NCBI GenBank assembly: GCA_022771185.1
Contig: JALFCJ010000005.1
Coordinates: forward strand, 1-24,737
Reading direction: 5' to 3'
Length of the DNA stretch: 24,737 nucleotides
Source: Spirochaetales bacterium
Lineage (GTDB): Bacteria; Spirochaetota; Spirochaetia; Sphaerochaetales; Sphaerochaetaceae
Each line of letters opens with the position of its first letter. The stretch's first letter is position 1. The position numbers were made by a program, and so were the translations under genes. Below the pieces are notes generated by a model, which saw only the letters and a list, made by a program, of their open reading frames with translations, had not been told where the DNA came from and searched no databases. This document shows positions 6,714 to 14,837 of the stretch, in pieces.

Positions 6714-7600
6714 TGGAGTTCCTTCATTATCCTGTAATGCATCAAGAAGTTTTGGATAATCTCACTATCCCTCAGGATAGGGATGCTGTGATGATTGATT
6801 GCACCACAGGAGAAGGTGGGCACACAAAGCTCTTCTTGGACAAATATCCTAACTTGAAGGTAATTGGAATTGATAGAGATAAAGAGATTCAGAAGAAAGC
6901 TATAGAGAGATTTAAGGATTATGGAGATAGATTTACTCCTGTCAATTCTTGGTTCAACGATTATCTCTCTCAGAGGGAAAGCGAGAGCGCAGATGCGATT
7001 CTCTTTGATCTTGGAATTTCTATTTTCCACTATGAAGAGTCTATGAGAGGTTTTTCTTTCAGAAAAGAAGAAAAGCTTGATATGAGACTTGACGAAAGTC
7101 AGAGCCTAAGCGCTGAGACTATTGTGAATGAGTATCCGGAAGAAGCGTTGAGCGATGTCATCTACAAGTATGGCGAAGAAAGGTACTCAAGAAGAATAGC
7201 AAGGACAATAGTCGAGAAGAGAAGAGAAAAGAGAATTGAGACTTCTAAAGAGCTGGCAGATATTATTTATGGCTGTGTTCCTCGTGAATATAGATATGGC
7301 CGCATTCATCCTGCTACAAGAACATTCCAGGCTTTGAGAATCGAAGTGAATAAGGAACTTGATAGAATAAGTCCTGCTCTCGAGAATGCTTTGAGAGTCT
7401 TAAACAAGGGTGGAAGAGTAGCTGTAATTACCTTTCATTCATTGGAAGATAGAATTGTAAAGTGGTATTTCAAAGATCGATATGAAAAATATGGAGACAT
7501 ATCGATTCTGACAAAGAAGCCGATAGTTCCTACAGACAAAGAGTGTGATGATAATCCACCTTCAAGATCTGCAAAACTACGTATAGTGGAGAAAAAATAA
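6713..7600 (+). CDS. rsmH: 16S rRNA (cytosine(1402)-N4)-methyltransferase RsmH
   Basis: A 295-residue SAM-dependent methyltransferase (formerly MraW) that methylates C1402 in the decoding centre of 16S rRNA. The SAM-binding motif DCTTGEGGHT is at residues 23-32, with IGIDRD following at the end of the next strand. The family signatures DAILFDLGIS, RGFSFRKE.LDMR and GRIHPATRTFQALRI are all present, and the C-terminal ITFHSLEDRIVK matches the usual end. The length is normal for the family. ATG 6713 overlaps the mraZ stop and has GAGGAG 8-9 nt upstream, so it is translationally coupled. It normally sits second in dcw clusters, as here. Confidence 0.97.
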   Translation: MEFLHYPVMHQEVLDNLTIPQDRDAVMIDCTTGEGGHTKLFLDKYPNLKVIGIDRDKEIQKKAIERFKDYGDRFTPVNSWFNDYLSQRESESADAILFDLGISIFHYEESMRGFSFRKEEKLDMRLDESQSLSAETIVNEYPEEALSDVIYKYGEERYSRRIARTIVEKRREKRIETSKELADIIYGCVPREYRYGRIHPATRTFQALRIEVNKELDRISPALENALRVLNKGGRVAVITFHSLEDRIVKWYFKDRYEKYGDISILTKKPIVPTDKECDDNPPSRSAKLRIVEKK

Positions 7601-7601
7601 A

Positions 7602-7865
7602 ATGAAGTACAGGGAAAATGTTAGACATGAACTAGATCGCAGAGCCAAGGTCATCATAATCCTTGGAATCGTAGTAAGCTTTCTTGTGATAATGGTTCCT
7701 CTCTGGCAGAAAGGTTCAGCAGCCACTATCTCAATGAAGATGATGAAAGCTGAAGAGAGACTTGATAGGCTTGAGAAGGAGGAAAGAGTCCTTCTATCAT
7801 CGTTAAGTACAGTTGAAGACAACACCATAAGGGAAGAAGTTGCCCTTGCAATGGCTGACTTTTAG
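7602..7865 (+). CDS. FtsL-like divisome protein
   Basis: An 87-residue protein with a short basic cytoplasmic end, one transmembrane helix (about residues 17-36, VIIILGIVVSFLVIMVPLW), and a periplasmic Lys/Glu-rich coiled coil (about 45-75). That layout and the position right after rsmH are those of FtsL, which with FtsB and FtsQ activates FtsWI. FtsL is poorly conserved, so the call rests on topology and gene order. ATG comes 1 nt after the rsmH stop, with GGAG about 10 nt upstream. In most bacteria ftsI follows; here it is absent and a 45-bp gap leads straight to ftsW. Confidence 0.6.
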   Translation: MKYRENVRHELDRRAKVIIILGIVVSFLVIMVPLWQKGSAATISMKMMKAEERLDRLEKEERVLLSSLSTVEDNTIREEVALAMADF

Positions 7866-7873
7866 TCCAAAAA

Positions 7874-7890
7874 GGGAGACAAAGACTCCC
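7874..7890 (+). other. Small hairpin in the ftsL-ftsW gap
   Basis: GGGAG/CTCCC with a 7-nt loop. No T run follows (GCTTTATC), so full termination is unlikely; it could stabilise or process the message. It lies where ftsI and mur genes stand in ordinary clusters. Confidence 0.35.
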
Positions 7891-7910
7891 GCTTTATCTA
7901 AACTTAAGAT

Positions 7911-9053
7911 ATGAAAGAGCAGAGCATCAGTTATTATGACGACTATGTAGACGACGAATATGTTGTGAAAGAAGGGGAGGGCTTCTTCTCTCCTTTCACT
8001 TTTTTATGCTCTGTTTTGGTTTTATCCCTATTTGGCTTTATTGCCCTTTTGTCCAGCACCATGGACAAAGCTATTATGGAGGGAGTCCCATTCTATAGTT
8101 ACTTGGGAAAAGAGTTATTGGGAGCAGCGTTAGGTCTGGGATTGGGTATCCTTACGTATATTGTTCCGGATAATGTCCTCAATAAGCTACACTTTGTAAC
8201 GTGCCCAATTTCCATTGTTCTATTAACTTTATCTAAATTTGTTCAAGAATTGAGTTTTCTTTCTTTTTCAGGTGGGGTCTTTTCATTAATTACACTTTTT
8301 TATTTTATTGCTTGGAGCGTTCCGTTTGTAATGGAAAAAGAGAGAAAGGGCTTTCCTCTTCTGGCTATAATTCCATTTTTTATTCTTTATCTGTCATTCA
8401 TCGGTTATACTGCAGGATTGGGTTGGTATGTCGTGGGTCTTGTGATTATTATTGCAGCAACATCCCAGTTTGAAGCAGGAAAGGGATCTCTCTTTTTCTT
8501 TTTTCTTACAGGGCTTGTAATACTTGTTCTGCTCTCCATTATCCCCAGTGTATTCAATGGTATTTCTTCCTCAATTCTCCCTGTAAATGACATGTCTTTA
8601 TATAACAAGGATCTTCTTGTTTCTAGAATGGCTATAATAGACGGAGGTATGTCGGGCTCTGGACTGGGACAGGGCTTATATAAGCTTGAAGCTTTTGAGA
8701 CCCCTCACAAAGAGTTTATCTTCGCAACAATATTTGAAGAGACTGGTCTTATTGGTCTCAGCCTTATTCTTGTTCCTTCAATTATTATATTGATCGTAGG
8801 CATAAGGACAGCCAACAGAGCAAGAAGTAATAAGGAACTTTCAGTTTCTGCAACTGTAATAGGTGGTGTGTCGTTAATAGTATTTGCAGTTTTATTAAAT
8901 ATTCTCCGTGTCATGGGCTTTAATCCATTTGGAGGACTTTGTCTGCCATTCTTCTCATATGACCCGTTAAGCGAAGGTGCTTTCGTTTTTTTAAGTGTAA
9001 TTCTTTATAGACTTATATATAGAGAGGGAAGACAGAAAGATGACAAGGAGTAG
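7911..9053 (+). CDS. ftsW: FtsW-like SEDS protein with degenerate catalytic motifs
   Basis: A 380-residue polytopic membrane protein (about ten hydrophobic segments), identified as FtsW by position between ftsL and ftsQ and by GSGLGQGLYK...ETPHKEFIFATIFEETGLIG (248-282), the counterpart of the family's GxGxG...EAHTDFIFAxxxEExG. SEDS proteins polymerise lipid II into glycan strands. The Asp in HTDF is the proposed catalytic residue; here it is Glu268 (GAG, 8712-8714). The QPSE motif expected in the first half is not visible (an FSGG stretch occupies that place), and the terminal SYGGSS is SYDPLSEG (349-356). The enzyme is therefore probably weak or inactive and kept for a structural role. A RodA assignment is less likely given context. 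No Shine-Dalgarno precedes the ATG; a weak -10 lies 6 nt upstream. It overlaps ftsQ by 14 bp. Confidence 0.8.
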   Translation: MKEQSISYYDDYVDDEYVVKEGEGFFSPFTFLCSVLVLSLFGFIALLSSTMDKAIMEGVPFYSYLGKELLGAALGLGLGILTYIVPDNVLNKLHFVTCPISIVLLTLSKFVQELSFLSFSGGVFSLITLFYFIAWSVPFVMEKERKGFPLLAIIPFFILYLSFIGYTAGLGWYVVGLVIIIAATSQFEAGKGSLFFFFLTGLVILVLLSIIPSVFNGISSSILPVNDMSLYNKDLLVSRMAIIDGGMSGSGLGQGLYKLEAFETPHKEFIFATIFEETGLIGLSLILVPSIIILIVGIRTANRARSNKELSVSATVIGGVSLIVFAVLLNILRVMGFNPFGGLCLPFFSYDPLSEGAFVFLSVILYRLIYREGRQKDDKE

Positions 9054-9771
9054 AAAAATCTTTTTTATGTCTTTTTCTCTTATTACTATCGCCTTTCTTA
9101 TTCTCTCAGCGTCCATTGTAGGACGTTTTACTATTAAGAGCGTCGAAGTAAAAGAAATACCTGAGACGTGGAATATTATGTCACTGTTATTGAGAGAGAA
9201 AGGTAGAAATATGTTGTCTCTTAATAAGAGAGGAATAAAGAAAGAGATAGAGAAGCTGATATACATAGAAAAGGCTGATGTTACAGTTCGAGACAATGTC
9301 CTTTCTGTCACTTGCACTCTACCCCGATGTGGTGTGCTGCTATATGATGGAACAAGAACAGCGTTTATCGGAGAGGTAGAAAAAGGAGAGATAGACAGTA
9401 AAGATTATATTGCTTTACAGAGTGGATTTCTCACTCTGGAAGTTACTCCTGTGTTGTTTGATATAATATTGGGTTCAAATGATGAAAAATATACATCTTT
9501 AATGATGACACTATCTCATGCTTTTGAATCTTCTGGCTTGATAACAAATGCCGAATATGACAATAATAAACCTAGTATATTCTCAGGTTCTTTGACTCTT
9601 TACTTAGATAGTGTAGAAGCGGTTCTGCACATTAATGATTTAAGAAAAGTCGATAGACTTGAAGAGTGTCTTCAAATAATCAAAGAGGATTATATTTCCT
9701 CTAAAGATAGAATGTTGGAGAGAGCTAAGGAATATGTCCTTGACGACTCTCTCATGGTAGTAAAGAGGTAA
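9040..9771 (+). CDS. FtsQ/DivIB-like divisome protein
   Basis: A 243-residue bitopic protein with a basic N-terminus, a transmembrane helix at about residues 8-27 (FFMSFSLITIAFLILSASIV) and a periplasmic part. It starts with a POTRA-like strand-helix unit (FTIKSVEVKEIP ... NMLSLNKRGIKKEIEKLIYIEKADVTV), where 'ML.L....I...I..L..I..A.V' is the usual FtsQ pattern. The C-terminal beta region is poorly conserved, as in the family. FtsQ bridges FtsL/FtsB and other divisome parts. The start lies 14 bp inside the end of ftsW with GAGGGA upstream, so translation is coupled; the stop is just before ftsA. Position between ftsW and ftsA strengthens an otherwise weak sequence match. Confidence 0.7.
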   Translation: MTRSRKIFFMSFSLITIAFLILSASIVGRFTIKSVEVKEIPETWNIMSLLLREKGRNMLSLNKRGIKKEIEKLIYIEKADVTVRDNVLSVTCTLPRCGVLLYDGTRTAFIGEVEKGEIDSKDYIALQSGFLTLEVTPVLFDIILGSNDEKYTSLMMTLSHAFESSGLITNAEYDNNKPSIFSGSLTLYLDSVEAVLHINDLRKVDRLEECLQIIKEDYISSKDRMLERAKEYVLDDSLMVVKR

Positions 9772-9775
9772 GGCT

Positions 9776-11005
9776 GTGGCTGCAGACAAAACGATAGTAG
9801 GATTGGATATAGGTACAAGTTCCACAAGAGTCGCCGTCGGTTCTGTCTCCAGAGACGGACAGCTGGTGATAGAGAGTGTTGTCGAGCGCCCAAGCGAAGG
9901 TGTAAAGAACGGCTCTATTGTCAACATTGAACAGACAATGAAGACAATAGGAAGTGTAATAGGTGAAGCTGAAGTCCAGGCAGGTACAGAGATTTCATCT
10001 GTCATCATCGGTATCGGAGGAGACCAGATCAAAGGTATAAAGAGTAATGGTGTGGTAGGCATCAACTCCAAAGACCAGGAGATAACCAAAGATGATATCA
10101 GGCGCTCCATCGATGTAGCAAGAAATATTCAGCTTCCTCAGAACACCGAGATTCTTCATTCTCTTGTCCAAGATTTCTATGTGGATTCTCGCTCTGGCAT
10201 CAAGGACCCTGTAGATATGTTGGGGCACAGATTAGATACTAAGATCCTTCTTGTCTTAGGCTCTTCTCCAATAATCCAGAATCAGAAGAAGTGTGTACAT
10301 AAAACAGGATTACAGGTTCAGAAAGTTGTATTCCAGACTCTTGCAGATGCTGAAGTAGTTCTGTCTCCGGAAGAGAAAGATATGGGAGCCATCGTAATAA
10401 ACATCGGATCTGGTTCCACAAACTACATTGCATATGCTGGTGGTGCGCCCGTACATGTAGGTGGCATTAATCGTGGAAGTGACCTTGTAACTTCCGATAT
10501 CGCATACTTGTTTCAGATGCCAAAGGCTGCGGCTGAGTCATTAAAACTTACTGACGGTTCATGCTATAGCCCTGGAATTGATGCTTCCGATATGATGGTC
10601 ACACCTGCTCTTGGGGGTAAGCCGGCCATCAGAATGCCTAGAAAAGAGTTTGCGAAAGTAATAGAAGCGAGAATGGCAGAAATACTGTTGATGATTCAGC
10701 AGGATTTACAAGATAACCAGATTCAAGGACCTTTCGGCGCAGGAATAGTTCTTGTAGGTGGTGGAGCGTTAATGGGAGGAGTGACAGAGTTGGCTGCAGA
10801 GATATTCCGTCTCCCTTCCAGAATCGGGTTCCCTGAGGCTATAAGTGGATTGGACAGAACATATATCGATCCAAAATACTCGACGGTCTTGGGTCTATTT
10901 AAGAGTGAGGCCAAAAGATATCGTGACAACAACGATATTTCAGGCGTCAAAGAGAAGAAGGGTTTCGGATCTAAAGTCAAGAGCCTCTTTGGTAAGTTAT
11001 TTTAA
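9776..11005 (+). CDS. ftsA: Cell division protein FtsA
   Basis: A 409-residue actin-like ATPase that tethers FtsZ to the membrane. Phosphate-1 motif GLDIGTSSTRVAVG (residues 9-22), phosphate-2 motif VINIGSGSTNY (with Asn in place of the usual Asp and Ser in GSGS), and adenosine motif IVLVGGGALMGG near residue 325. Between them lies the SHS2 (1C) domain typical of FtsA. The C-terminus is an amphipathic basic helix (KGFGSKVKSLFGKLF), the membrane-targeting sequence. The start is GTG 9776, with AGAGGTAAGG just upstream overlapping the ftsQ stop. It lies 9 bp before ftsZ. Length and domain order are normal, so the anchor function is probably intact. Confidence 0.95.
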   Translation: MAADKTIVGLDIGTSSTRVAVGSVSRDGQLVIESVVERPSEGVKNGSIVNIEQTMKTIGSVIGEAEVQAGTEISSVIIGIGGDQIKGIKSNGVVGINSKDQEITKDDIRRSIDVARNIQLPQNTEILHSLVQDFYVDSRSGIKDPVDMLGHRLDTKILLVLGSSPIIQNQKKCVHKTGLQVQKVVFQTLADAEVVLSPEEKDMGAIVINIGSGSTNYIAYAGGAPVHVGGINRGSDLVTSDIAYLFQMPKAAAESLKLTDGSCYSPGIDASDMMVTPALGGKPAIRMPRKEFAKVIEARMAEILLMIQQDLQDNQIQGPFGAGIVLVGGGALMGGVTELAAEIFRLPSRIGFPEAISGLDRTYIDPKYSTVLGLFKSEAKRYRDNNDISGVKEKKGFGSKVKSLFGKLF

Positions 11006-11014
11006 GGAGCTGAG

Positions 11015-12277
11015 ATGAGCTTTAATTTATTTGATATTGAAGACACTACTACAGGAGAACAGGCTACACCTACAATAATCAAGGTCGTTGGAGTAGGTGG
11101 TGGCGGTGGCAACGCTGTAAACAGAATGATTGCCAATGGTCTGAAAAAAGTATCCTTTGTTGCATTGAATACTGATGTTCAGGCTCTACAGCGCTCTAAT
11201 GCACAGACAAGAATAGCCATAGGTAAGGAGCTTACAGGAGGACTAGGGGCTGGTGGACAACCAGAAATCGGTGAGAAGGCTGCACAGGAGAGCAAGGACG
11301 AGATCAAGAAAGAGCTTGAGAATGCAGATATGGTCTTCATTACGGCAGGTATGGGTGGCGGAACCGGAACAGGAGCTGCTGCTGTAGTTGCTGAAATAGC
11401 AAAGAGCTGTAACGCTTTGACAGTTGCTGTTGTAACTACTCCATTTACATTCGAAGGAAAGAAGAAGTTAAGCCTTGCCGAACAGGGTATCGAGAAACTA
11501 CGTAAGAGTGTAGATACTCTTATTATCATCCCTAACCAGCACTTATTGAATGTTGTTGAGCAGAACACTCCAATAAAGAAAGCTTTCCTTCTTGCGGACT
11601 CTGCTCTCTTGCAGGCTGTACAGGGTATCTCAGACCTTATTACTGAGCCAGGTGAAATCAACATCGACTTTGCAGACGTTAAGACTGTAATGAAGGGTAA
11701 GGGTGATGCTCTTATCGGACTTGGTTTCGGTGAAGGTACAAATAGAGCTGTCGAAGCAGCAAAGCAGTCTATCAACAACCCTCTCTTGGAGAACGCTTCT
11801 ATAGAAGGTGCAAAAGCAGTGCTAGTCAATATCGCTGGTGGCGATAACCTTACTCTCCAAGAGTATCAGGATGTAGTTGAGCTTATTACAGCAAATGTCG
11901 ACGAAGAAGCTCTGATCACTGCAGGACAGTCTTATAACCCTGCTTTGGGAGAGAGAATCAGAGTCACTGTCGTCGCTACAGGCTTTGAGCATCGCTCAGT
12001 AAGCACAGGTGCCAACGCTGCAGAGATTTTCGGCACCAAGAATGGAAAACCTGAAGAAGAGAACAACGAAGTTCCACAGTTCAGTAGGCGTCACGAAGAG
12101 GTTCCTCAGAAGAAAGAGAACAGCTATGAAAGAGAAAAAGAGGGCAATAAGGATTCTGGTGTAATCAACATAAATCGTTGGACAGACCTTAAGAACCAGC
12201 TAAATCTCAGAAGTAGCAACTCTACTGATTATACGACGCCTTCTATTTTGAGAATGAAGAACGATGACGACCAATGA
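11015..12277 (+). CDS. ftsZ: Cell division GTPase FtsZ
   Basis: A 420-residue tubulin-like GTPase that forms the cytokinetic ring. GTP-binding features: GVGGGGGNAVNRM near residue 26, NTDVQAL, the tubulin signature GMGGGTGTGAA (about 112-122), and the T7 synergy loop NIDFADVKTVM, whose Asp completes the active site of the next subunit. After the core (to about 330) comes a charged linker and a C-terminal peptide (TTPSILRMK) like the FtsA-binding tail of other FtsZ proteins. All key residues are present, so the ring should be functional even though the wall enzymes around it look impaired. AAGGAG precedes the ATG by 5-6 nt. The stop overlaps the next gene by 14 bp. Confidence 0.98.
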   Translation: MSFNLFDIEDTTTGEQATPTIIKVVGVGGGGGNAVNRMIANGLKKVSFVALNTDVQALQRSNAQTRIAIGKELTGGLGAGGQPEIGEKAAQESKDEIKKELENADMVFITAGMGGGTGTGAAAVVAEIAKSCNALTVAVVTTPFTFEGKKKLSLAEQGIEKLRKSVDTLIIIPNQHLLNVVEQNTPIKKAFLLADSALLQAVQGISDLITEPGEINIDFADVKTVMKGKGDALIGLGFGEGTNRAVEAAKQSINNPLLENASIEGAKAVLVNIAGGDNLTLQEYQDVVELITANVDEEALITAGQSYNPALGERIRVTVVATGFEHRSVSTGANAAEIFGTKNGKPEEENNEVPQFSRRHEEVPQKKENSYEREKEGNKDSGVININRWTDLKNQLNLRSSNSTDYTTPSILRMKNDDDQ

Positions 12278-13190
12278 GTATGACCTCACTAGTGTTGACA
12301 AAGAACTAATCAGATCTTTTGGAGACACTATCAGTTATTCTTTTCGCCTCTCGGAGAAAACCCGGGAGGTTTATTGTAGGGAAGCCTCCATCTTTCTTAC
12401 CTTTCTCAATAAGAACAATATTAAGCTGGAGGAAGTGACTCCAACGTTGATTGAGAAGTATGTAATAGAAAGAGAGGATGAAAACGGAATACAGACTAGG
12501 ACCGCAGGAAAGGTCTTGTCTTCACTACGTACTTTTTTTAAGTTTTTGAAGAATGAAAAAATAGTTGAGTCAAATCCTGCAAAGCTTGTAGAAAAGCCAA
12601 AAGATCCGGTGATACTGCCTCATACTATAAGCGAAGATGAGATAGAGGAGCTCTTGGATCAGTTTGACGACGATTTACTTGGGCGCCGTGATTATGCTCT
12701 CTTTGAGCTGATATACTCATCAGGCATGCGTATCAGCGAAGCGGTATCTTTGAACGTAAGTTCCTGGAGACGGGGTGAGAAAGCTATAAACGTAATAGGC
12801 AAGAGAAACAAAGAGAGAATAGTATTTGTGGGTGATATAGCCTTTGATGCAGTAGAGGATTATTTATGGAATGTTAGGCCGAAGCTCCTTTCAAAGAAGA
12901 ATCAGAAAGAACAGGCCTTATTTCTCAATAGAAGGGGAGGTAGGCTTACTCGTCAGGCGGCTCACTTACGCTTTCAGGAGTGTACACATACTCTAGGCTT
13001 GGATGCGACTATCCACACTCTACGACACTCTTTTGCTTCCCATATGATAAAAAACGGTGCCGATATAAGAAGTGTACAGGAAATGCTGGGGCATAGTGAC
13101 ATAAAAACCACCCAAATCTACACCCAGCTTGATACTTCAACGCTTCTCGAAGCCTATGATAAGTTCTCTCCCTTTGATGATGAAGACTGA
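12264..13190 (+). CDS. Tyrosine recombinase, XerC/XerD family (copy 1)
   Basis: A 308-residue site-specific recombinase. The N-terminal SAM-like core-binding domain (about 15-110) is followed by the catalytic domain with all expected residues: Arg in SGMRISEA, Lys in GKRNKERIVF, the box HTLRHSFASH, and His plus nucleophile Tyr in LGHSDIKTTQIYT. Xer pairs resolve chromosome dimers at dif at the end of replication, in contact with the divisome. The tail after the Tyr (QLDTSTLLEAY) is slightly more XerC-like. ATG lies 14 bp inside ftsZ, so its expression should follow FtsZ. The N-terminus is somewhat longer than in typical XerC. I leave the symbol open because XerC and XerD cannot be told apart safely by eye. 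Confidence 0.88.
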   Translation: MTTNEYDLTSVDKELIRSFGDTISYSFRLSEKTREVYCREASIFLTFLNKNNIKLEEVTPTLIEKYVIEREDENGIQTRTAGKVLSSLRTFFKFLKNEKIVESNPAKLVEKPKDPVILPHTISEDEIEELLDQFDDDLLGRRDYALFELIYSSGMRISEAVSLNVSSWRRGEKAINVIGKRNKERIVFVGDIAFDAVEDYLWNVRPKLLSKKNQKEQALFLNRRGGRLTRQAAHLRFQECTHTLGLDATIHTLRHSFASHMIKNGADIRSVQEMLGHSDIKTTQIYTQLDTSTLLEAYDKFSPFDDED

Positions 13191-13228
13191 TTTTTGTTCA
13201 AAATAGGGGAAAACTGCGTTTTATTAAT

Positions 13229-13906
13229 ATGAAGCGTAAAAAACTGAATGTAGAATCCTTCTCATACTATGGAGCGGAAATAAGATACATTGGAGCTCTT
13301 CCTGAAGAGGATACGGTCTTTCTTTCAGGAGGAAAGAACATGGGGAAAGAGGGAATAGTATCGATGTATCGCTCAAGCTTGGAAGCTTCTGCCAATGAAT
13401 GGAGCGTCTCTTATATTCCCGGACTGCAGTACTCAGAAGCTGTAGAGAGAGGCTTATATGAAAGAGACAAGGGTGCTCTCTTCGCTTTTGTCCCTATGGG
13501 CATAAAATGCGCATCTCTTTCCCTTATTTCCCGTTGCCTTGTAACCGGTGGCGGTGTCATATCAACAGTGAATGACGATTCTGTCTTCTCCTTGGAAGCT
13601 TTATCATCATGTCGTAGCTTGGCTCACTCTCTCTCAAGAGCTACAATAATAGGTAACGAGAACCTCTCATCTATCCCTTATTCAATATTGAGTGCATTGG
13701 ATGAAGGAAGAGACGTTGGGGTGCTGGAAAGTGCGCTGAATGGGAAAGGAGTCAGAAACCTGGTGCGGGAGGGAGCTCCAATAGTCAGAAGTTTTTCTGA
13801 CTTTCTATCTAATCCCCGTTATATCTCTTTTCCATATGTAAAAGGAAAATATGGCATAATGGGGGAGCGTTTCGGACTGATGGATATAGAAAGACATGAA
13901 AAATAA
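13229..13906 (+). CDS. DprA/Smf-like Rossmann protein, reduced
   Basis: A 225-residue protein that follows the DprA pattern loosely: a YIGALPEEDTVFLSGG opening where DprA has its first Rossmann strand, a GALFAFVPMGI strand where 'TIAVLxxGxD' lies, then a helix (SCRSLAHSLSRATIIGNENL) at the position of the hallmark RNRIIAGLS, and the tail LVREGAPIVRSFSDFL matching 'LIxxGAxxVxxxxDIL'. DprA loads RecA on incoming single-stranded DNA. Here the RNR motif and the GlA.GID/AH residues are mostly replaced, and the SAM and winged-helix ends are missing; typical DprA is 280-380 residues. It is most likely a diverged or reduced form whose DNA-binding role is uncertain. A DprA/Smf-like gene between ftsZ and hslV also occurs in Borrelia, as I recall, supporting the identity. 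It overlaps the next gene by 11 bp. Confidence 0.6.
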   Translation: MKRKKLNVESFSYYGAEIRYIGALPEEDTVFLSGGKNMGKEGIVSMYRSSLEASANEWSVSYIPGLQYSEAVERGLYERDKGALFAFVPMGIKCASLSLISRCLVTGGGVISTVNDDSVFSLEALSSCRSLAHSLSRATIIGNENLSSIPYSILSALDEGRDVGVLESALNGKGVRNLVREGAPIVRSFSDFLSNPRYISFPYVKGKYGIMGERFGLMDIERHEK

Positions 13907-14837
13907 TGAGTACATAGAAGAATTTTTGATCTATGAAAAAAAGATAAAGGCTCTCAGTGACAATACTGTCAAAGCCTATAACCTTGATTTGGAGATTCTT
14001 TTGTCTTTCTCTGGAGAAAGGAAATTGGATTTCCCCTCTTTTACCAACGAAGACGCCAGGGAATTTATGCGTAAACTGGAGAAAGATGGCAGAGCTGAAA
14101 GGAGCAGACTCAGAATCCTTACTTGCTGCCATACTTTCTTTACATATCTTGAAAAATCCGGGGAAGTGGACTTTAATCCCTTTGATTCCATCTCTCTTCG
14201 CTCAGGCGGTAGGAGACTGCCATCTGTCTTGACAGTAGAGGAGGTAAAAGAACTATTATCTCAAAAAGTGAATAACTTCAAGGATGAGAGGGACCATATA
14301 CTTTTTCTCTTTCTCTATAACACCGGCTGCAGAATAAGCGAAGCTTTAAGTGTAGACGTAGATGATATCGAGTGGGGTGAGAGAAGAATAAAGATAATGG
14401 GAAAGGGCAGCAAGGAAAGATTTGTCTTTCTTTCAAAGAAAGCCCTTTCTGAGATCAAGGAACAATACTTGCCCCAAAGAGAAGCCTATTTGCTGGAAAA
14501 AGGGAAAGTAGGGGAAAAAGCATTATTTATCGGAGAGAGGGGAGGAAGGTTGCCGTTTTCTTCTTCTCATATTATCTTCGATGAATATAGGGAAAAACTT
14601 GGATGGCAGAAGGATTTCACTCCTCATACTTTGAGGCACTCTTTCGCCACTCATCTTATGGATAAGGGTGCTGACATAAGACTTGTCCAAGAGTTACTTG
14701 GGCATGAAAGTATTTCTACTACACAAATATATACTCACGTCTCTAGGGCCAAACTGAAGAAAGTGTATATGGATACGCATCCACATGGTAAAGGAAATAA
14801 AAAGAATGACAGGAACGACAATTGTAGCGGTTCGTAA
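13896..14837 (+). CDS. Tyrosine recombinase, XerC/XerD family (copy 2)
   Basis: A 313-residue site-specific recombinase with an N-terminal core-binding domain (about 5-85) and a complete catalytic set: Arg in TGCRISEAL, Lys in GKGSKERFVFL, HTLRHSFATH, LGHESISTTQIYTHV with nucleophile Tyr. The ending after the Tyr (SRAKLKKVYMDTHPHGK) is that of classical XerC/XerD and CodV. A xer gene directly before hslVU mirrors the codV-clpQ-clpY order of Bacillus. With the first recombinase 700 bp upstream it probably forms the XerCD pair acting at dif. It starts 11 bp inside the dprA-like gene and overlaps the hslV start by 32 bp, so the whole run is translationally coupled. Which copy is C and which is D needs a tree. 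Confidence 0.9.
   Translation: MKNNEYIEEFLIYEKKIKALSDNTVKAYNLDLEILLSFSGERKLDFPSFTNEDAREFMRKLEKDGRAERSRLRILTCCHTFFTYLEKSGEVDFNPFDSISLRSGGRRLPSVLTVEEVKELLSQKVNNFKDERDHILFLFLYNTGCRISEALSVDVDDIEWGERRIKIMGKGSKERFVFLSKKALSEIKEQYLPQREAYLLEKGKVGEKALFIGERGGRLPFSSSHIIFDEYREKLGWQKDFTPHTLRHSFATHLMDKGADIRLVQELLGHESISTTQIYTHVSRAKLKKVYMDTHPHGKGNKKNDRNDNCSGS

Noticed and set aside
9640..10110. A 156-codon minus-strand open frame across ftsQ-ftsA
   Set aside because: It overlaps two well-supported plus-strand genes and has no family resemblance or start signal.
11179..11829. A 216-codon minus-strand open frame inside ftsZ
   Set aside because: It is antisense to a perfectly conserved ftsZ core, is Ser/Pro/Ala-rich as expected of a reverse-complement shadow, and has no ribosome site.
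14785..14805. Upstream ATG as the hslV start
   Set aside because: There is no ribosome site before it, while ATG 14806 has AAGGA upstream and leaves the usual short propeptide before the catalytic Thr.
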